64,000 nucleotides of DNA from Protula sp. h YS-2021 (taxonomy: Eukaryota; Annelida; Polychaeta; Sabellida; Serpulidae). Shown here one piece after another: positions 24,338-34,499 of the stretch. The stretch lies in assembly GCA_949752745.1 (NCBI GenBank), contig OX457026.1, positions 48,392,456-48,456,455 on the forward strand, given 5' to 3'. Made by a program: the position numbers and the translations under genes. The stretch's first letter is position 1. Each line of letters starts with the position of its first letter. Under the pieces are notes generated by a model. The model ran no database searches and was not told the origin of the DNA. It saw nothing but the letters and a program-made list of their open reading frames with translations.

Positions 24338-24462
24338 CCCCCCCCCCCGGATATACTACGTGCCAACCCCCAAGGACATATTATGTGCCGACCCCCCGCC
24401 CCAGGACATACTATGTGTCGACCCTCCCCCCTCAACACCCCAGGACATACTTCGGTGAGACA
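24338..24462. repeat. C-run iteron array (copy A)
   Basis: Runs of 5-10 C alternate with AGGACATA(C/T)TATGTG(T/C)CGACC-type spacers at about 36-40 bp. The same array type lies between divergent promoters at 28,964, 42,538 and 48,370. Confidence 0.75.
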
Positions 24463-24465
24463 GTT

Positions 24466-26689
24466 ACTGTCAGCCATGTTTGTGGTGCGGTGCTGTACTA
24501 CGCCTTCAAAATTATCACTTTACAAAGTGCCGAGAAAGCTGTTCAAGAACTACAGTGAATGCAGCGAGATGTGTGTGTCCGCCTCCACGATATTATTAGC
24601 ACTACAGGCAGACACTAAGACAACGGCAATTGTGTGCCTCCCTCTCCGTTTTTTATCCCGTAGCGAAAAAGTACAAAAGAATAAAGATTGATCACTTTTC
24701 GATTTGTGAAGCATAATCCATTTAAAATATTACCAAGTTAATTTGGTCCTTTTCCTTAATTTTATTATGTAAAATGCAGTTTTAGTTGGGTGTAAAGCTT
24801 ATCAGTTATTAAGTTTTAAAGGAAATAAGTTTTAGAGTACACTTGTTGAATTCTTCAGGAGAATAACAGTGTATGTGTATTTATGGGTATCAATAAAAGC
24901 CGTCGTCATTACAGATCATGTGATTGTATCGAGAATATTTAAGAGATTTTAAAACACTGAAAGGGCTGTGAGCGCTTTCAGTTTTGCACTGTGACAGAAC
25001 ATGTAATTTACCATTCCTTTTATTTGTTTGTCTGTTAACAGAGAATCGCGTTGCCGACAGCGTAGTGTCAGAGAGCTTGTTGCCAGAAGGGCAGCCGGCC
25101 ACATTCGCGTATTACTCGCCGTGTCGTTGTCTGTTCGTGCGTGTGTTGTTCACCTGAAACTCTGGGATTAAACATCAAGCTCACTGAAGTTTGAAGAAAC
25201 GCTAGTCCTAACTCCAGTTGTCGCGTGAAAGAGTTGTTGTCGCGTGATTGTGGACGGATGGAGTGTGAATAAAGTGTAAACAAGCCACTTGTTGTTTCTC
25301 ATTCCTCCCTAAGTGAAAACATAAGATAAAAAAGGCACGCACAACACGTCAAACGTTCCTCCCTTTCCTCAAGTCACGTAGGTGAAATACATCACACATT
25401 GTAAAATACATCATGTTCGCTTCAACTTCAGTTAATCAATTTAAACCCAGCAGGCAAAAGACGTAATTTATGGTCACGACGTGATTCAGACTATAGCCGG
25501 GCATGTGAAAGGCAACCGGCTGAAATCGCCCCCGGCCCTACCCCCGTCATCCCCCGTCAAAGCCCCGGCGGCCTAAACCCCCTACCTAACCCCCCGGTCT
25601 CTAAGAAAGTGTGTAATGATAATTTGTTCTGGCGCCTCCTTTTGCACTCGTACGAAACATAGCCATTTGCTAGATTTTTTTTGCTTTACGTACAAATGCC
25701 CTTGGTACAATATCTTTGGATTCCCTTTAGCAGATGTGATGTATTCCATGATGGTAGCTTGATTTTTCACAGCAATCTGGTCACTAAATTACCCATTCAA
25801 GTGAATCACAATGGATATAAGTCACATCTACCGAAGACAAATTGTAATTTGTAAACTGGACTGATCTCGCAACCGGCATATGAATTGCAATTTTTAATGT
25901 GTACACACTCATCAATCGTAAGAGCTATTGTAATTTCCACAACTTAGTGCCATCATCATTGGATGTATAAAGTTTCTTTTATAATGATGATCAATTCCTT
26001 CAGTGGTTCTGAAACTGCAATTTTAAACGCCGTGTGGTCTCTTCAATGAGCATTTAAAGTGTAATTAACAATGTGGATGTATCGCAATTACAAAATATAA
26101 GATCGAGCTGAAAACTGGGGCGCTGGGTCGGGCGGTTTTAGTCGGGGGTGGGGGGGGCTAGGGCCGGAGGGGTTGGTTGGGCCTAGACTGAATTTGGAAA
26201 ATCCCAAAAAGGTCCCACTTTGGTCGCAACGTAATTGAGACAAAATATGGATATTCAAGTCCAAAAATGGTGCTGTTTTGGGCACATCGTAACATCGTAA
26301 AATCCAAAAATAGAAAAGGTCAGACGCTCTAGAATGGCACATTCGCTTCTGTCACAGGGAATGTATATCTTTAAAATTGATCATCTTTCTTTAGTGAAGC
26401 ATTACCGAGTAAAATGTCGCCGTTTTGGCCTTTGCCGTTTGGTCGTCACCGTTTTGGTTTTCTCCGTTTTGGCCGTCGCCGTTTTGTCCGGGATTCATAT
26501 TTATGTTTATTTGACCCAATGAATGCTTTTAAGGCTGATCTTCTCGCCCCCTATCTTTCATCCCGACAGTAGCGAAATGGTGTACATACCAAGTGGCAAC
26601 CGGACAAGCGGTATTGTGGCCACCAGACAAGCGGCCACCATTCAAACTGGCCACCTACCCCCGTTAAACTGGCCACTTCTATTTTTTAT
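24466..26689. other. Non-coding stretch
   Basis: No supported gene. The segment around 24,930-25,320 ends in GAATAAAGTG and could be a solo LTR remnant, but no second copy or clear TG...CA ends are visible. GC-rich blocks near 25,520-25,600 and 26,115-26,180 look loosely inverse. A GCCGTTTTGG simple repeat lies at 26,408-26,495. Confidence 0.35.
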
Positions 26690-27140
26690 GAATCCAGGTC
26701 ATCTGCCCCCCTCGGTCAACTGCCTCATCTGCCCCCCAATTTTTGCAGCCCGATCGACTGCCCCCCACCCCCTTCAAAGTGGAGGGGTGGTCGCTTGCCC
26801 CCTCCGCACACTCTTTTTTCTTTGGTTCTTAGCTTACAAAAACACAATAAATAAAATTATATTTATTTTATTGAATAGGAAACTAATTGCAATTAGAATA
26901 ACAGTTAGTTTACGGATCAGTCTCTCCTAAGATCAATATTGGTGAATAGATCAATGAAGATCAATTGTTTCAGAGATGAAGTAGACGAGAACATCACAAT
27001 TACCTAATATTTTAAAGATTTTTTTCCACTAACGAAAGGAGAGGGGCAGATGACGACCCCGTCAAAATGCAGGAGAGGAGGCAGTCGGCCGGGTTGCAAA
27101 AAGGGGGGCAGTTGACTGGGGCAGTTGACCGGGGGGACAG
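26690..27140. mobile_element. Small inverted-repeat (MITE-like) element
   Basis: The left arm (26,700-26,775) carries CATCTGCCCCCC, CGGTCAACTGCC and CGACTGCC. The right arm (27,045-27,135) carries the reverse complements GGGGCAGATG, GGCAGTCGGCC and GGCAGTTGACCG in mirrored order. The AT-rich interior has no transposase. Confidence 0.55.
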
Positions 27141-27776
27141 AGGACCGTTTTTTTTTATATTTATATATTTTTTTATATTTATATTTTATTGTGTTTTTGG
27201 TGTTTTTATGTTTTTGAAAATTGAAAAGATATGTATGTTTGAAACGTTACAACTACGTGGTCTGTGACGACCTACTCGGGGGTAGGGGTGGAGGCGGGAG
27301 GATTACGAATTACACGATGCACATAGGAAAGAAACTTTACGACTACATGATCTGAAACGACTTACTCGGAAAGGGGGGGGGGCTGGGTAGAAATACTCCT
27401 ATAAAAGGGTATTATGCCACACTCAATGAAGATCGGTGTAGAAGAACGCAGTTTTTTTTCAACTGACGGTCAAACAGAGCGAGGTCTTTTTTTGGCGTCA
27501 CTGAAAGGGAGTTATTCCACGATTTAGAAACTCTAAATGAGCAACCAAACAGTTAACTTTCTATTAACGAAGAGACAAAATTACAAATTTCTTTTTTAAC
27601 ACAACATTCAACGCAATTAGCGAGTCGTTACATTTCACAACACAAATTAGCAAATAGCTCGCAAAATACCCAAAACGCCTTCTGTTTTGGATGGACAAAC
27701 CAATTAAGCAGGGTGACTTCAATTAAATAAGAATTAATGGTTGTGAAAGAACGAACGATTTTTACTTTAAAGCGAA
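27141..27776. other. Non-coding stretch left of the full Polinton
   Basis: No gene. CTATAAAAGGG at about 27,400-27,410 is TATA-like but is not followed by a convincing ORF. Confidence 0.4.
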
Positions 27777-28062
27777 AGGAAGTGACGTCATAATGACGTC
27801 AGGAGGTGTTTTCGGAGCCCCATGGGGTTCCGAAAACAGTGACGTCATATTGACGTCATATTGACGTCATATGGACGTGTTATTGACGTGATATGGAGAT
27901 CATATGGAGATCATATGGAGATCATATGGAGATCATATGGAGGTCATATGGAGGTCATATGAACGTCATATGAACGTCATAATGACGTAATATGGAGAGT
28001 GGGCGGCCATTCAAACGGGCGGCCATTCAAACGGCATTCAAACGGGCGGCCATTCAAACAAC
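27777..28062 (+). repeat. Polinton copy B left terminal inverted repeat
   Basis: 286 bp, near-identical in inverse to 46,311-46,585. The 11-bp length difference is exactly one unit of the internal 11-bp array. It contains two TGACGTCA sites at the tip, a 30-bp near-palindrome (27,808-27,837), the 11-bp array and then four GGGCGGCCATTCAAAC-type repeats. Confidence 0.93.
27839..27992. repeat. 11-bp phased CRE-like array, left TIR (14 units)
   Basis: Fourteen consecutive 11-mers with no spacing change, from TTGACGTCATA (perfect CRE core) through TGGAGATCATA and TGGAGGTCATA to TGAACGTCATA. One helical turn per unit. Possible bZIP/ATF-binding platform or terminal replication or integration structure. 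Confidence 0.9.
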
Positions 28063-28165
28063 CATCCAACGGCAGACGGACAGATGAGACACCTCCCCAA
28101 ACGTACAAGTTCTCCATTTTATAAATAGAGAACTCATAGCTACATGGTTAGAGCTCACCTATAAA

Positions 28166-28190
28166 ACCCCCTTAAAGTCAAAAGGGGGTA
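28166..28190. other. Subterminal hairpin near the left TIR
   Basis: ACCCCCTT and AAGGGGGT arms enclose an 8-nt loop. A second GGGGGTATAAAA-like string follows. Role unknown. Confidence 0.5.
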
Positions 28191-28284
28191 TAAAAAAGGG
28201 GGTAAAAAAAATCACCTTTTTTTTTAAGCATTTCCCACACTCTCATGCATACACATACATACTAACACCATGACACGATTAGCG

Positions 28285-28339
28285 CTTATTTCGTATTAGT
28301 GGATGGCCCTTAGAAGGGCCGGCAGGTTTTTGCTGCCGG
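28285..28339 (-). terminator. Histone-type 3' stem-loop and GAAAT element (copy B RING)
   Basis: On minus, GGCCCT-TCTA-AGGGCC (28,320-28,305) lies 21 nt past the stop at 28,342, with ATCC directly after it. GAAATAAG (28,292-28,285) follows after exactly 12 nt. A second hairpin with 7-bp CCGGCAG/CTGCCGG arms (28,319-28,339) lies between the stop and the stem-loop. Confidence 0.62.
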
Positions 28340-28341
28340 AC

Positions 28342-28896
28342 TCAGAAAAATTCGACGATGTCTTGGACTGGCCTTGCGCAGTGTGTTAATTGCTGGCTGT
28401 TGAAAACGTAATGATCCGTTTTCAGTCCGCAGGTGAAGCATGCAGTCGTGTATTCATCAGCAAGCGCCATCATCTGAGTCCAAATTGCAGCGCAGTAAAT
28501 ACATGATTGATGGCCGCAATCCACAGCAGTAACGCGATCAGGACTGAGCATGCAGCCGCATGAGATACATATGTCGAGATCTTGCTGGAGGAAGAATCTT
28601 CCCCATGCTGGATACTCTTCCTCCTCAAGTCTTGATGGTATCGATTCTCCCAGCATGGTGCATCGGAAGTAAGCCTCGACGTAATGTCCCTGCTCAATAT
28701 TTTCCAACCGCTTTCCCAGCGTCACCCTCCGGTTAAAAAAGACCGGAACACAGAGGACCTTGGCTTTGGCAGGGTTCGGCAGCATCTGGTAGAAAAAATA
28801 TCTCACAGGCTGGTTCACTGGCGGCACCACCGGCACTTGCACCTCCCTGACTTCCCTCACCGTGAGAACATCGTTTAACGCATTGAAGAGCTCCAT
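28342..28896 (-). CDS. C3HC4 RING-finger accessory protein
   Basis: 184 aa, intact. Residues 110-156 fit a C3HC4 RING: C110-x2-C113-x13-C127-G-H129-x2-C132-x2-C135-x17-C153-x2-C156. RING proteins of this type usually act as E3 ubiquitin ligases; here that is inference. The N-terminal 100 residues, with EEEEYPAW, are shared with paralogues at 23.7-24.25 kb and 47.7-48.3 kb but match nothing else I recognise. The start is fixed by a TATA box 50 nt upstream. The gene points outward to the left TIR and is divergent from the Cys-rich gene. DNA viruses often use such proteins against host restriction or apoptosis, so a host-interaction role is plausible but unproven. Confidence 0.8.
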   Translation of the reverse strand: MELFNALNDVLTVREVREVQVPVVPPVNQPVRYFFYQMLPNPAKAKVLCVPVFFNRRVTLGKRLENIEQGHYVEAYFRCTMLGESIPSRLEEEEYPAWGRFFLQQDLDICISCGCMLSPDRVTAVDCGHQSCIYCAAIWTQMMALADEYTTACFTCGLKTDHYVFNSQQLTHCARPVQDIVEFF

Positions 28897-28945
28897 AGCC
28901 GTGAGAGATGAAAGCGGTTGTGAGCCTGAACTGAAATGGCTACCA

Positions 28946-28953
28946 CTTATATA
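28946..28953 (-). promoter_or_regulatory. TATA box of RING gene
   Basis: TATATAAG on minus, about 50 nt upstream of the ATG at 28,896. Confidence 0.65.
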
Positions 28954-28963
28954 CCACTTGAAG

Positions 28964-29190
28964 TAAGGACCCCCCCCCCCGCCCGGTTCTCACTGAGGAC
29001 CCCCCCCCCCCCCAGGGACAGAGGCAAACTGCCTACATAAAGTAAGGACCCCCACCCCGGGACAGAGGCAAACTGCCTACATGAAGTAAGGACCCGCCCC
29101 CCCCCCCCCGGCAGCGGATATGAAGCAAGGACCCCCTCCCCCCTGGGCAGCGGATATGAAGCAAGGACCCCCCCCCCCCCCCTGGGAGAG
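28964..29190. repeat. C-run iteron array between divergent promoters
   Basis: Six or so runs of 9-15 C separated by GAAGTAAGGA, GAAGCAAGGA and GGCAAACTGCC-containing spacers of 40-50 bp. GAAGCAAGGACCCCC is shared with the right-end array at 42,538-42,612. The C strand is the sense strand of the inward-facing gene. Confidence 0.85.
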
Positions 29191-29215
29191 CATATAATGC
29201 GAGAATGCTGCTAGT

Positions 29216-29224
29216 AGTATATAA
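29216..29224 (+). promoter_or_regulatory. TATA box of Cys-rich gene
   Basis: TATATAAAT, about 41-49 nt upstream of the ATG at 29,265. Confidence 0.65.
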
Positions 29225-29264
29225 ATGCGGGTTACAGGCTGCATTAGCCAACACAAGCAGCAAG

Positions 29265-29618
29265 ATGTCTACAAGTCATGCAATCACAGTGATGCGAAAC
29301 GGCAAGGCAGTGACGCTAACGACTGAATGTTATAAGTGCTGGGTGTGGATAGAGTATCCAGGACAACCACACAACTGCCCGGTACACTACAATGCACCAC
29401 GACGGTACTGTTGTAAGACCTGCGGCGGTTTGCTATGGTACAAGTTTACTGCACGATTACCTGGGCCGGAGCCATGCACAGACTGCTGGTGGTGCGGTGC
29501 GACGCTGAAAAACTTTGGATATTATAAGTTTCATCCTTTCAAGTGTGCACGAAGACCTTTCACGATGGAACAATTTTACAGATATCAGTGTGATTGCAGA
29601 AATCCGACTTGCTGGTGA
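29265..29618 (+). CDS. Small Cys-rich zinc-binding protein
   Basis: 117 aa from ATG 29,265. An earlier in-frame ATG at 29,205 overlaps the TATA box and is unlikely to be used. Contains several CxxC/CxnC pairs: CYKC, NCPVHY, CCKTC, CTDCWWC, CDC and a terminal CW, consistent with two or more zinc ribbons. No catalytic motif is seen. It is the first inward-facing gene after the left C-run array, just upstream of the polymerase gene, and ends in its own histone-like stem-loop. A transcription or host-interaction role is possible, but I do not recognise the family. Confidence 0.72.
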   Translation: MSTSHAITVMRNGKAVTLTTECYKCWVWIEYPGQPHNCPVHYNAPRRYCCKTCGGLLWYKFTARLPGPEPCTDCWWCGATLKNFGYYKFHPFKCARRPFTMEQFYRYQCDCRNPTCW

Positions 29619-29642
29619 AGAGCCAACTCACTAACATCTTTC

Positions 29643-29680
29643 GGCCCTTCTAAGGGCCATCCTCTGCTGTGAAATGAAAA
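29643..29680 (+). terminator. Histone-type 3' stem-loop and GAAAT element (Cys-rich gene)
   Basis: GGCCCT-TCTA-AGGGCC (29,643-29,658), 24 nt past the stop, followed by ATCC. GAAATGAAAA starts at 29,671 after exactly 12 nt. Confidence 0.62.
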
Positions 29681-29707
29681 CGCAAATTCTGTCTATGTAT
29701 GAGTGTG

Positions 29708-29715
29708 TATAAAAG
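29708..29715 (+). promoter_or_regulatory. TATA box of DNA polymerase gene
   Basis: TATAAAAG, 64 nt before the first ATG at 29,779. Confidence 0.7.
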
Positions 29716-29778
29716 GGGTATGTCTGAGATTACATTTCAGCATTTCAGTTTCAGCAGTTGACGGAACAACAACCAGCT

Positions 29779-32700
29779 ATGATGAAAAGTGAAGAGCATG
29801 GGAAAGGAGTAAAGAGACAAAGGATGGAAGAAGATGACATTTGGCCATACGGCCAAGTTCAGTGTATGGAATGCAATGTGAAATTCCAATCTATGGATAC
29901 TTATGAGACATACACATGCAGTAAAACTAAGATGAAAGGAGCAAAGAGACAAAAGATGGAAGAAGATGACATTTGGCCATACGGTCAAGTTCAGTGTATG
30001 GAATGCAATGTAAAATTTCCATCTATGGATACTTATGAGGCACATGCATGCATACCAGCTGAGATGGACAATGTGTCTCATGAAGAACATGTTTCAAAGA
30101 AACAAAAGACAGGACAAGTAGGGAGAGGTAGAAGGCTTAGTCTTGGTGAAAACGCGCAGGAAAAACGGTTTGAATCTGAGGATGGATCAGATTTACTGCT
30201 TGAAATGCGACAGCAAGAGAACCGTATCAAGGCACATTTGTTGGAGACCTTAAATCACGGAATGAAATGGTACATTGTCGTGCATGCACGTTTCAAGAAA
30301 CTGACAGCAAATGATGAAGGTGTTATTGTAGAACAAGTGGATAATGCATTTATCAGCAGTCCAACATATGCAGCATACAATCCAGCAGATATTGAGCAGG
30401 ACCTGCCAGAAGCCTATAAAGAATTATTTACCAAGTTTGACGAACATGAGCGACAAGGCTCTGGCTGGGTATTGGATAACATACTGTACATTGAAGTACA
30501 TACAGCTACGTTGGTTCCTCTAGAAGCGAGTAGTTATATTCCACTACCGAAGAAAGTGAAGAAAACAGAAGGTGTGATAAACATTAAGAATGATGATAAC
30601 AAGTATTTCTTATGGTCAGTATTGGCTTACCTTCACCCTCATGGAAACAACCCAAATCGCGTGAATCATTACAAACCATTTGAGAAGGAACTAAAGGTAG
30701 AGGGTATGACATTTCCGACACCAATTACTGACATTCCAAAGTTTGAAAAGGAGAACGATGTAGCCATCAACGTGTTTGGATATGAACAAGATGTAGTTGT
30801 TCCAATACAACTTAGTCGAAACGTCAGTGTGAGAGAAATCAACTTACTTCTGGTTAGCAATGACAAGACGAGGCATTACTGCCTCATTAAGAATTTTAGC
30901 AGACTTATGTCTTATCGATCAAAGCATAAGGGTACATATTTTTATTGTTTCAACTGTCTTCACGGGTTTGTACGACAAGATCTTTTAGATAAACATCGTG
31001 AAGTGTGTGACAAGAATGGAGCACAACGTTTATCATTCCCCAAGGAACCCTTCATCAAGTTCAAGAATGTGGCTAAACAGCAGCGAGCACCTTTTGTGAT
31101 TTATGCCGACTTTGAATGTTTCACGCAAAAGCATGAAGAAGGAGACAAGTATCAACATCATCGTCCAAACAGCTTTGCCTATGTGGTTGTGAGCCAGTAC
31201 GACACACGTGCACCAGTTGTGTATCGAGAAGACAATGCTGTGAAAGTCTTTTTAGACCATATGGTGAATGAACGTGATCGTATTGTACGTGGTTTAGAGC
31301 GGCCAAAGGAAATGGTGATGACTCGTAAAGACAAAGAGAATTTCAAGAACGCTGTTGATTGCTACATTTGTCATGAACCTCTAGGAGCAGATCGTGTGAG
31401 AGATCATGACCACATCAATGGCAAATATCGTGGAGCAGCACACAATGAATGCAACTTACAATTCCGACTTAGAAAAGATCAGCAAGGGGATAAAGATTCT
31501 TTTATCATTCCCGTGTTTTTCCACAATTTGCGAGGCTATGACAGTCACCTGATCATGGAGGAAATTGGGAAATTCAAAGGTGAAACGATTACAGTCATTC
31601 CCAACACCATTGAGAAATATATTGCATTCACCATGAGCAATCTGAAATTTACAGACAGCTTTCAGTTCATGAGTACCTCTCTACAGAAGTTGGTATCCAA
31701 CCTTGCAGCAGAAGGGAAAGATAACTTCTACAACATGACCTCTCACATTCACGATAGTGACCAACAAGATTTGTTGTTGAGAAAGGGAGTGTACCCCTAT
31801 GATTACGTGGACGAACCATCCAAGTTTGCTGAAACACAGCTACCATCAAAGGATAAGTTTTATAGTCAGCTTAGCGAAGAGGACATTAGCGATGAGGATT
31901 ATGCGCATGCACAGAAGGTGTGGGATACATTCAAATGTACCACATTTGGTGAATACCACGACCTGTACCTGAAATCAGATGTGTTATTACTAGCTGACGT
32001 GTTTGAAAATTTTCGTCAAGTATGCCTCAACACGTATGAATTGGATCCTGCTCATTACTATACAGCACCAGGACTGTCGTGGGATGCAATGTTGAAAGCG
32101 ACAAAGGTGAAGTTGGAATTGATCAATGACATTGACATGTACCAAATGGTTGAGCAAGGCATACGCGGAGGAATATCTGTGATCACACACAAGTATGCGA
32201 AAGCGAATAATCCCTACGTAGCTGATTACAATTCTGAGATACCAAGCAACTATCTGATGTACCTCGACGCAAACAACTTGTATGGTTGGGCCATGTCACA
32301 AAGCATGCCGCAAAGAGGATTTATGTGGGTGAGCGAGCCAGAATCCCTCGACTTCATGGATGTGGCTGAAGATGACGATATTGGATTCATTTTGGAAGTG
32401 GATTTAGAATATCCAAATTCAATCCATGATCATCATAATCACTACCCAGTGGCTCCAGAACGGAAATGTGTCAAAGTTGAAGAATTGTCAGAGTACAGTC
32501 AGAAGCTGCGGAAAGATCTAAACATGAAAGAGAAATCCAGTGAAAGCTCATTCCTAACTTGTCTGACAAGAAGAAATATGTACTTCATTACAGGAATTTA
32601 CAACAGTACGTCTCACTGGGGTTGAAAGTCACTAAAGTACATCGCGCCATCATGTTTGAACAGAGCAAATGGTTGGCAAAATACATTACCTTGAACACGG

Positions 32701-33233
32701 AAAAGAGAAAATTGGCCAAGAACCCATTTGAGAAAGACTTCTTCAAACTGATGAACAACTCGGTGTTTGGCAAAACCATGGAAAATGTGAGAAAGCGAAT
32801 CAATGTTGAACTTGTTCACAAGGAAAAGCGGTTCAAGAAACTTGTAGCCAAACCTTCTTTCCACAAATTCAAAATTTTCAACGAAGATTTAACCGCGGTA
32901 CATTTGCGCAAAGTGGATTTGCTTCTGGACAAACCCATTCAAGTTGGCTTTACCATTCTCGACCTCAGCAAAGTGCTTATGTTCAACTTTCATTACAACT
33001 ACATCATGGCCAAGTATCCCAATGCCAAGATGTTGTTCAGCGACACCGACAGTCTATGTTACGACATAGAAACGGAAGATATCTACAAGGATATGCAGCA
33101 AGATGATTACAAGGGAGTTGTGCCAGATACACCATATACAGATTTGATCCTCTTTGATATCAAGAACTGGCGCGCAGTCTTACGATTCCTAGAAGCTATA
33201 CAACATCCACTCTTCGCCATCTTGCGAGCATAA
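29779..33233 (+). pseudogene. polB: Protein-primed family B DNA polymerase (frameshifted, C-terminally short)
   Basis: Replicative polymerase of the Polinton. The N-terminus has two tandem copies of a roughly 46-residue zinc-finger module (WPYGQVQCMECNVKF). Later come a C2H2-like finger near residue 390 and an endonuclease VII-like Cys/His cluster (VRDHDH...RGAAHNECN) near 530-560. Exonuclease motifs follow in order: YADFEC (about 443), NLRGYDSHL (about 582) and YLKSDVLLLAD (about 729). Polymerase motif A is YLDANNLYG (about 827). Motifs B (NNSVFGKT) and C (FSDTDS) lie in another frame after a break at about 32,540. The second part stops at 33,233 soon after motif C, so the thumb region is missing. 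TATA box at 29,708. The gene is convergent with the late minus-strand cluster. Confidence 0.9.
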
Positions 33234-33287
33234 AAACGTCTTTGCAGACAAGGAGACAGCTCATAGTTCATCTGACTGTTGAACGAG

Positions 33288-33912
33288 ATGGAAGACTTTT
33301 TATCGGAATATGAACCTATTTCACATGGATTCTCATATCTGAGAAACTTATGTGATGACATTGTGCTAAGACATTTTGGAAAGTATATCATTCTATCAAC
33401 TGACGAACAATCTGTGTTGAAAGACCATCTAGAGAAGTTCAGGATACCTGGCTTTCTCCTGGCAGTCTCAAATGAATTAGAAGTGCGTGTGACTGAGAAC
33501 TGCTTAGACGTGTTTGTACAATTTCGCCAATATGACGAGCTTACAGAACGCTACGACTACATCACCCTCAACACAGTGGAATGGTACGCTCTGTTACAAG
33601 CATTGGATTGGAAAGAACCTGACGCTTGAATTCAAAGAGGAAGGAGTGCAACTCATGCGAGGCACCAAGTCCATTGAACTGACACATCCCATGTGTGTTA
33701 TGGTGATGAACATTGACATGAATGATCATGGATATGAACTGAAACTGTCTGAACATGAAGATGTTAAAATAATAAAGTTTGGTAATGGACAGTGTTATGC
33801 TAGTTTTCATAGCATTTACAAACGTGAATGTAATGTCTATGATACATACATTAATTTAGATTGGTATGAATGGCATGTGTTTATTGATGTATTGAATGTA
33901 TTTGTAAAATAA
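33288..33912 (+). pseudogene. Accessory protein with two repeated domains (frameshifted)
   Basis: Starts at ATG 33,288. The first frame ends at 33,629 and the second, in the +1 frame, runs to 33,912; the break is near 33,620. Both halves end with a related block (YDYITLNTVEWYALL and YDTYINLDWYEWHVF), so the protein looks like two copies of one domain. A related pattern (YINMNDGEWETLL) occurs in the minus-strand protein at 40,647-41,324. A PC4-like single-strand DNA-binding fold is a guess based on beta-rich segments followed by a helix with E/N-x-W. Follows the polymerase on the same strand. Confidence 0.5.
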
Positions 33913-33963
33913 AAATTCAATGTAAAATAATTGTGAAATGTAAATAATGTATAACACAATAAA
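33908..33963 (+). terminator. Plus-strand polyadenylation signals
   Basis: AATAAA at 33,908-33,913 (at the stop codon) and 33,958-33,963 close the polymerase-strand transcripts. Unlike the outer accessory genes, no histone-type stem-loop is present. Confidence 0.5.
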
Positions 33964-33989
33964 AAAGAATGTTGTATAAAACTGTCTTG

Positions 33990-33995
33990 TTTATT
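33990..33995 (-). terminator. Minus-strand polyadenylation signal
   Basis: AATAAA on minus, about 67 nt beyond the end of the protease reading frame at 34,062. It closes the late gene cluster. Confidence 0.5.
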
Positions 33996-34061
33996 TACAA
34001 TATTCATAATACAATTCACAATTACCAACAACTTAACTAGTGCAACTTAACTAATACAACA

Positions 34062-34499
34062 TCAATAAAATAATGGTTTATAATGTCTATATACAAAATC
34101 CTTTACAACAAAATCACCATCACTTCTTCTTAATACATCAATGATTTCAAAAGGACTATGTCCTCGAGCTCTTTGAATTATATAATACACACAATAAAAT
34201 CCACATGTAGAGGATATCGGTGTTTGTAATGGAACTGAATTATAAATGAAATTAAACTTTTAAAACTTATTCAAACGACTGTCTATAGGTAAAAGTCCAT
34301 AAGAGTCAAAATATTCTGCAGGGTCTTCGTCATAATATACTGCCACCCAATGCTCTCCTGGCTCATCATGATCGTCTGTGTTGATGACATAGGCACCGCG
34401 TTGTAAAGATGGTAACTGGTCCATGACAAACACACCTTGAAACAAGTCTTTTGTCGTGGCATCATGGGATAGGATGGCTTCTATCTGCTTCGTGTTCAT
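34062..34499 (-). pseudogene. Adenain-type maturation cysteine protease (in-frame stop)
   Basis: About 145 codons. GEHWVAVYYD gives the catalytic His near residue 50, EYFDSYG the acidic member near 62-65, and TCGFYC the nucleophile Cys near 99. An in-frame TAA at 34,260-34,262 separates the His/Asp part from the Cys part; the frame is otherwise continuous to 34,062. Proteases of this family process capsid and core proteins in adenoviruses and Polintons. The start overlaps the major capsid stop by 4 bp (ATGA). Confidence 0.85.

Larger units (their letters stand above)
23395..24465. mobile_element. Polinton/Maverick terminal fragment (copy A)
   Basis: Contains the same ordered set as the left end of the full Polinton at 27,777. 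From left to right these are TGACGTCA-rich terminal DNA (23,430-23,545), a 3' stem-loop, a leftward RING gene, a TATA box and a C-run repeat. The inward-facing gene expected after the C-runs is missing and similarity stops at about 24,465, so the copy is truncated. Confidence 0.7.

Noticed and set aside
24299..24691. 130-aa plus ORF over the C-run array
   Set aside because: Pro-rich translation of the iterons; no similarity to the inward-facing Polinton genes.
29737..30090. 117-aa minus ORF opposite the polymerase start
   Set aside because: Antisense shadow of the duplicated zinc module; its apparent repeat comes from that duplication.
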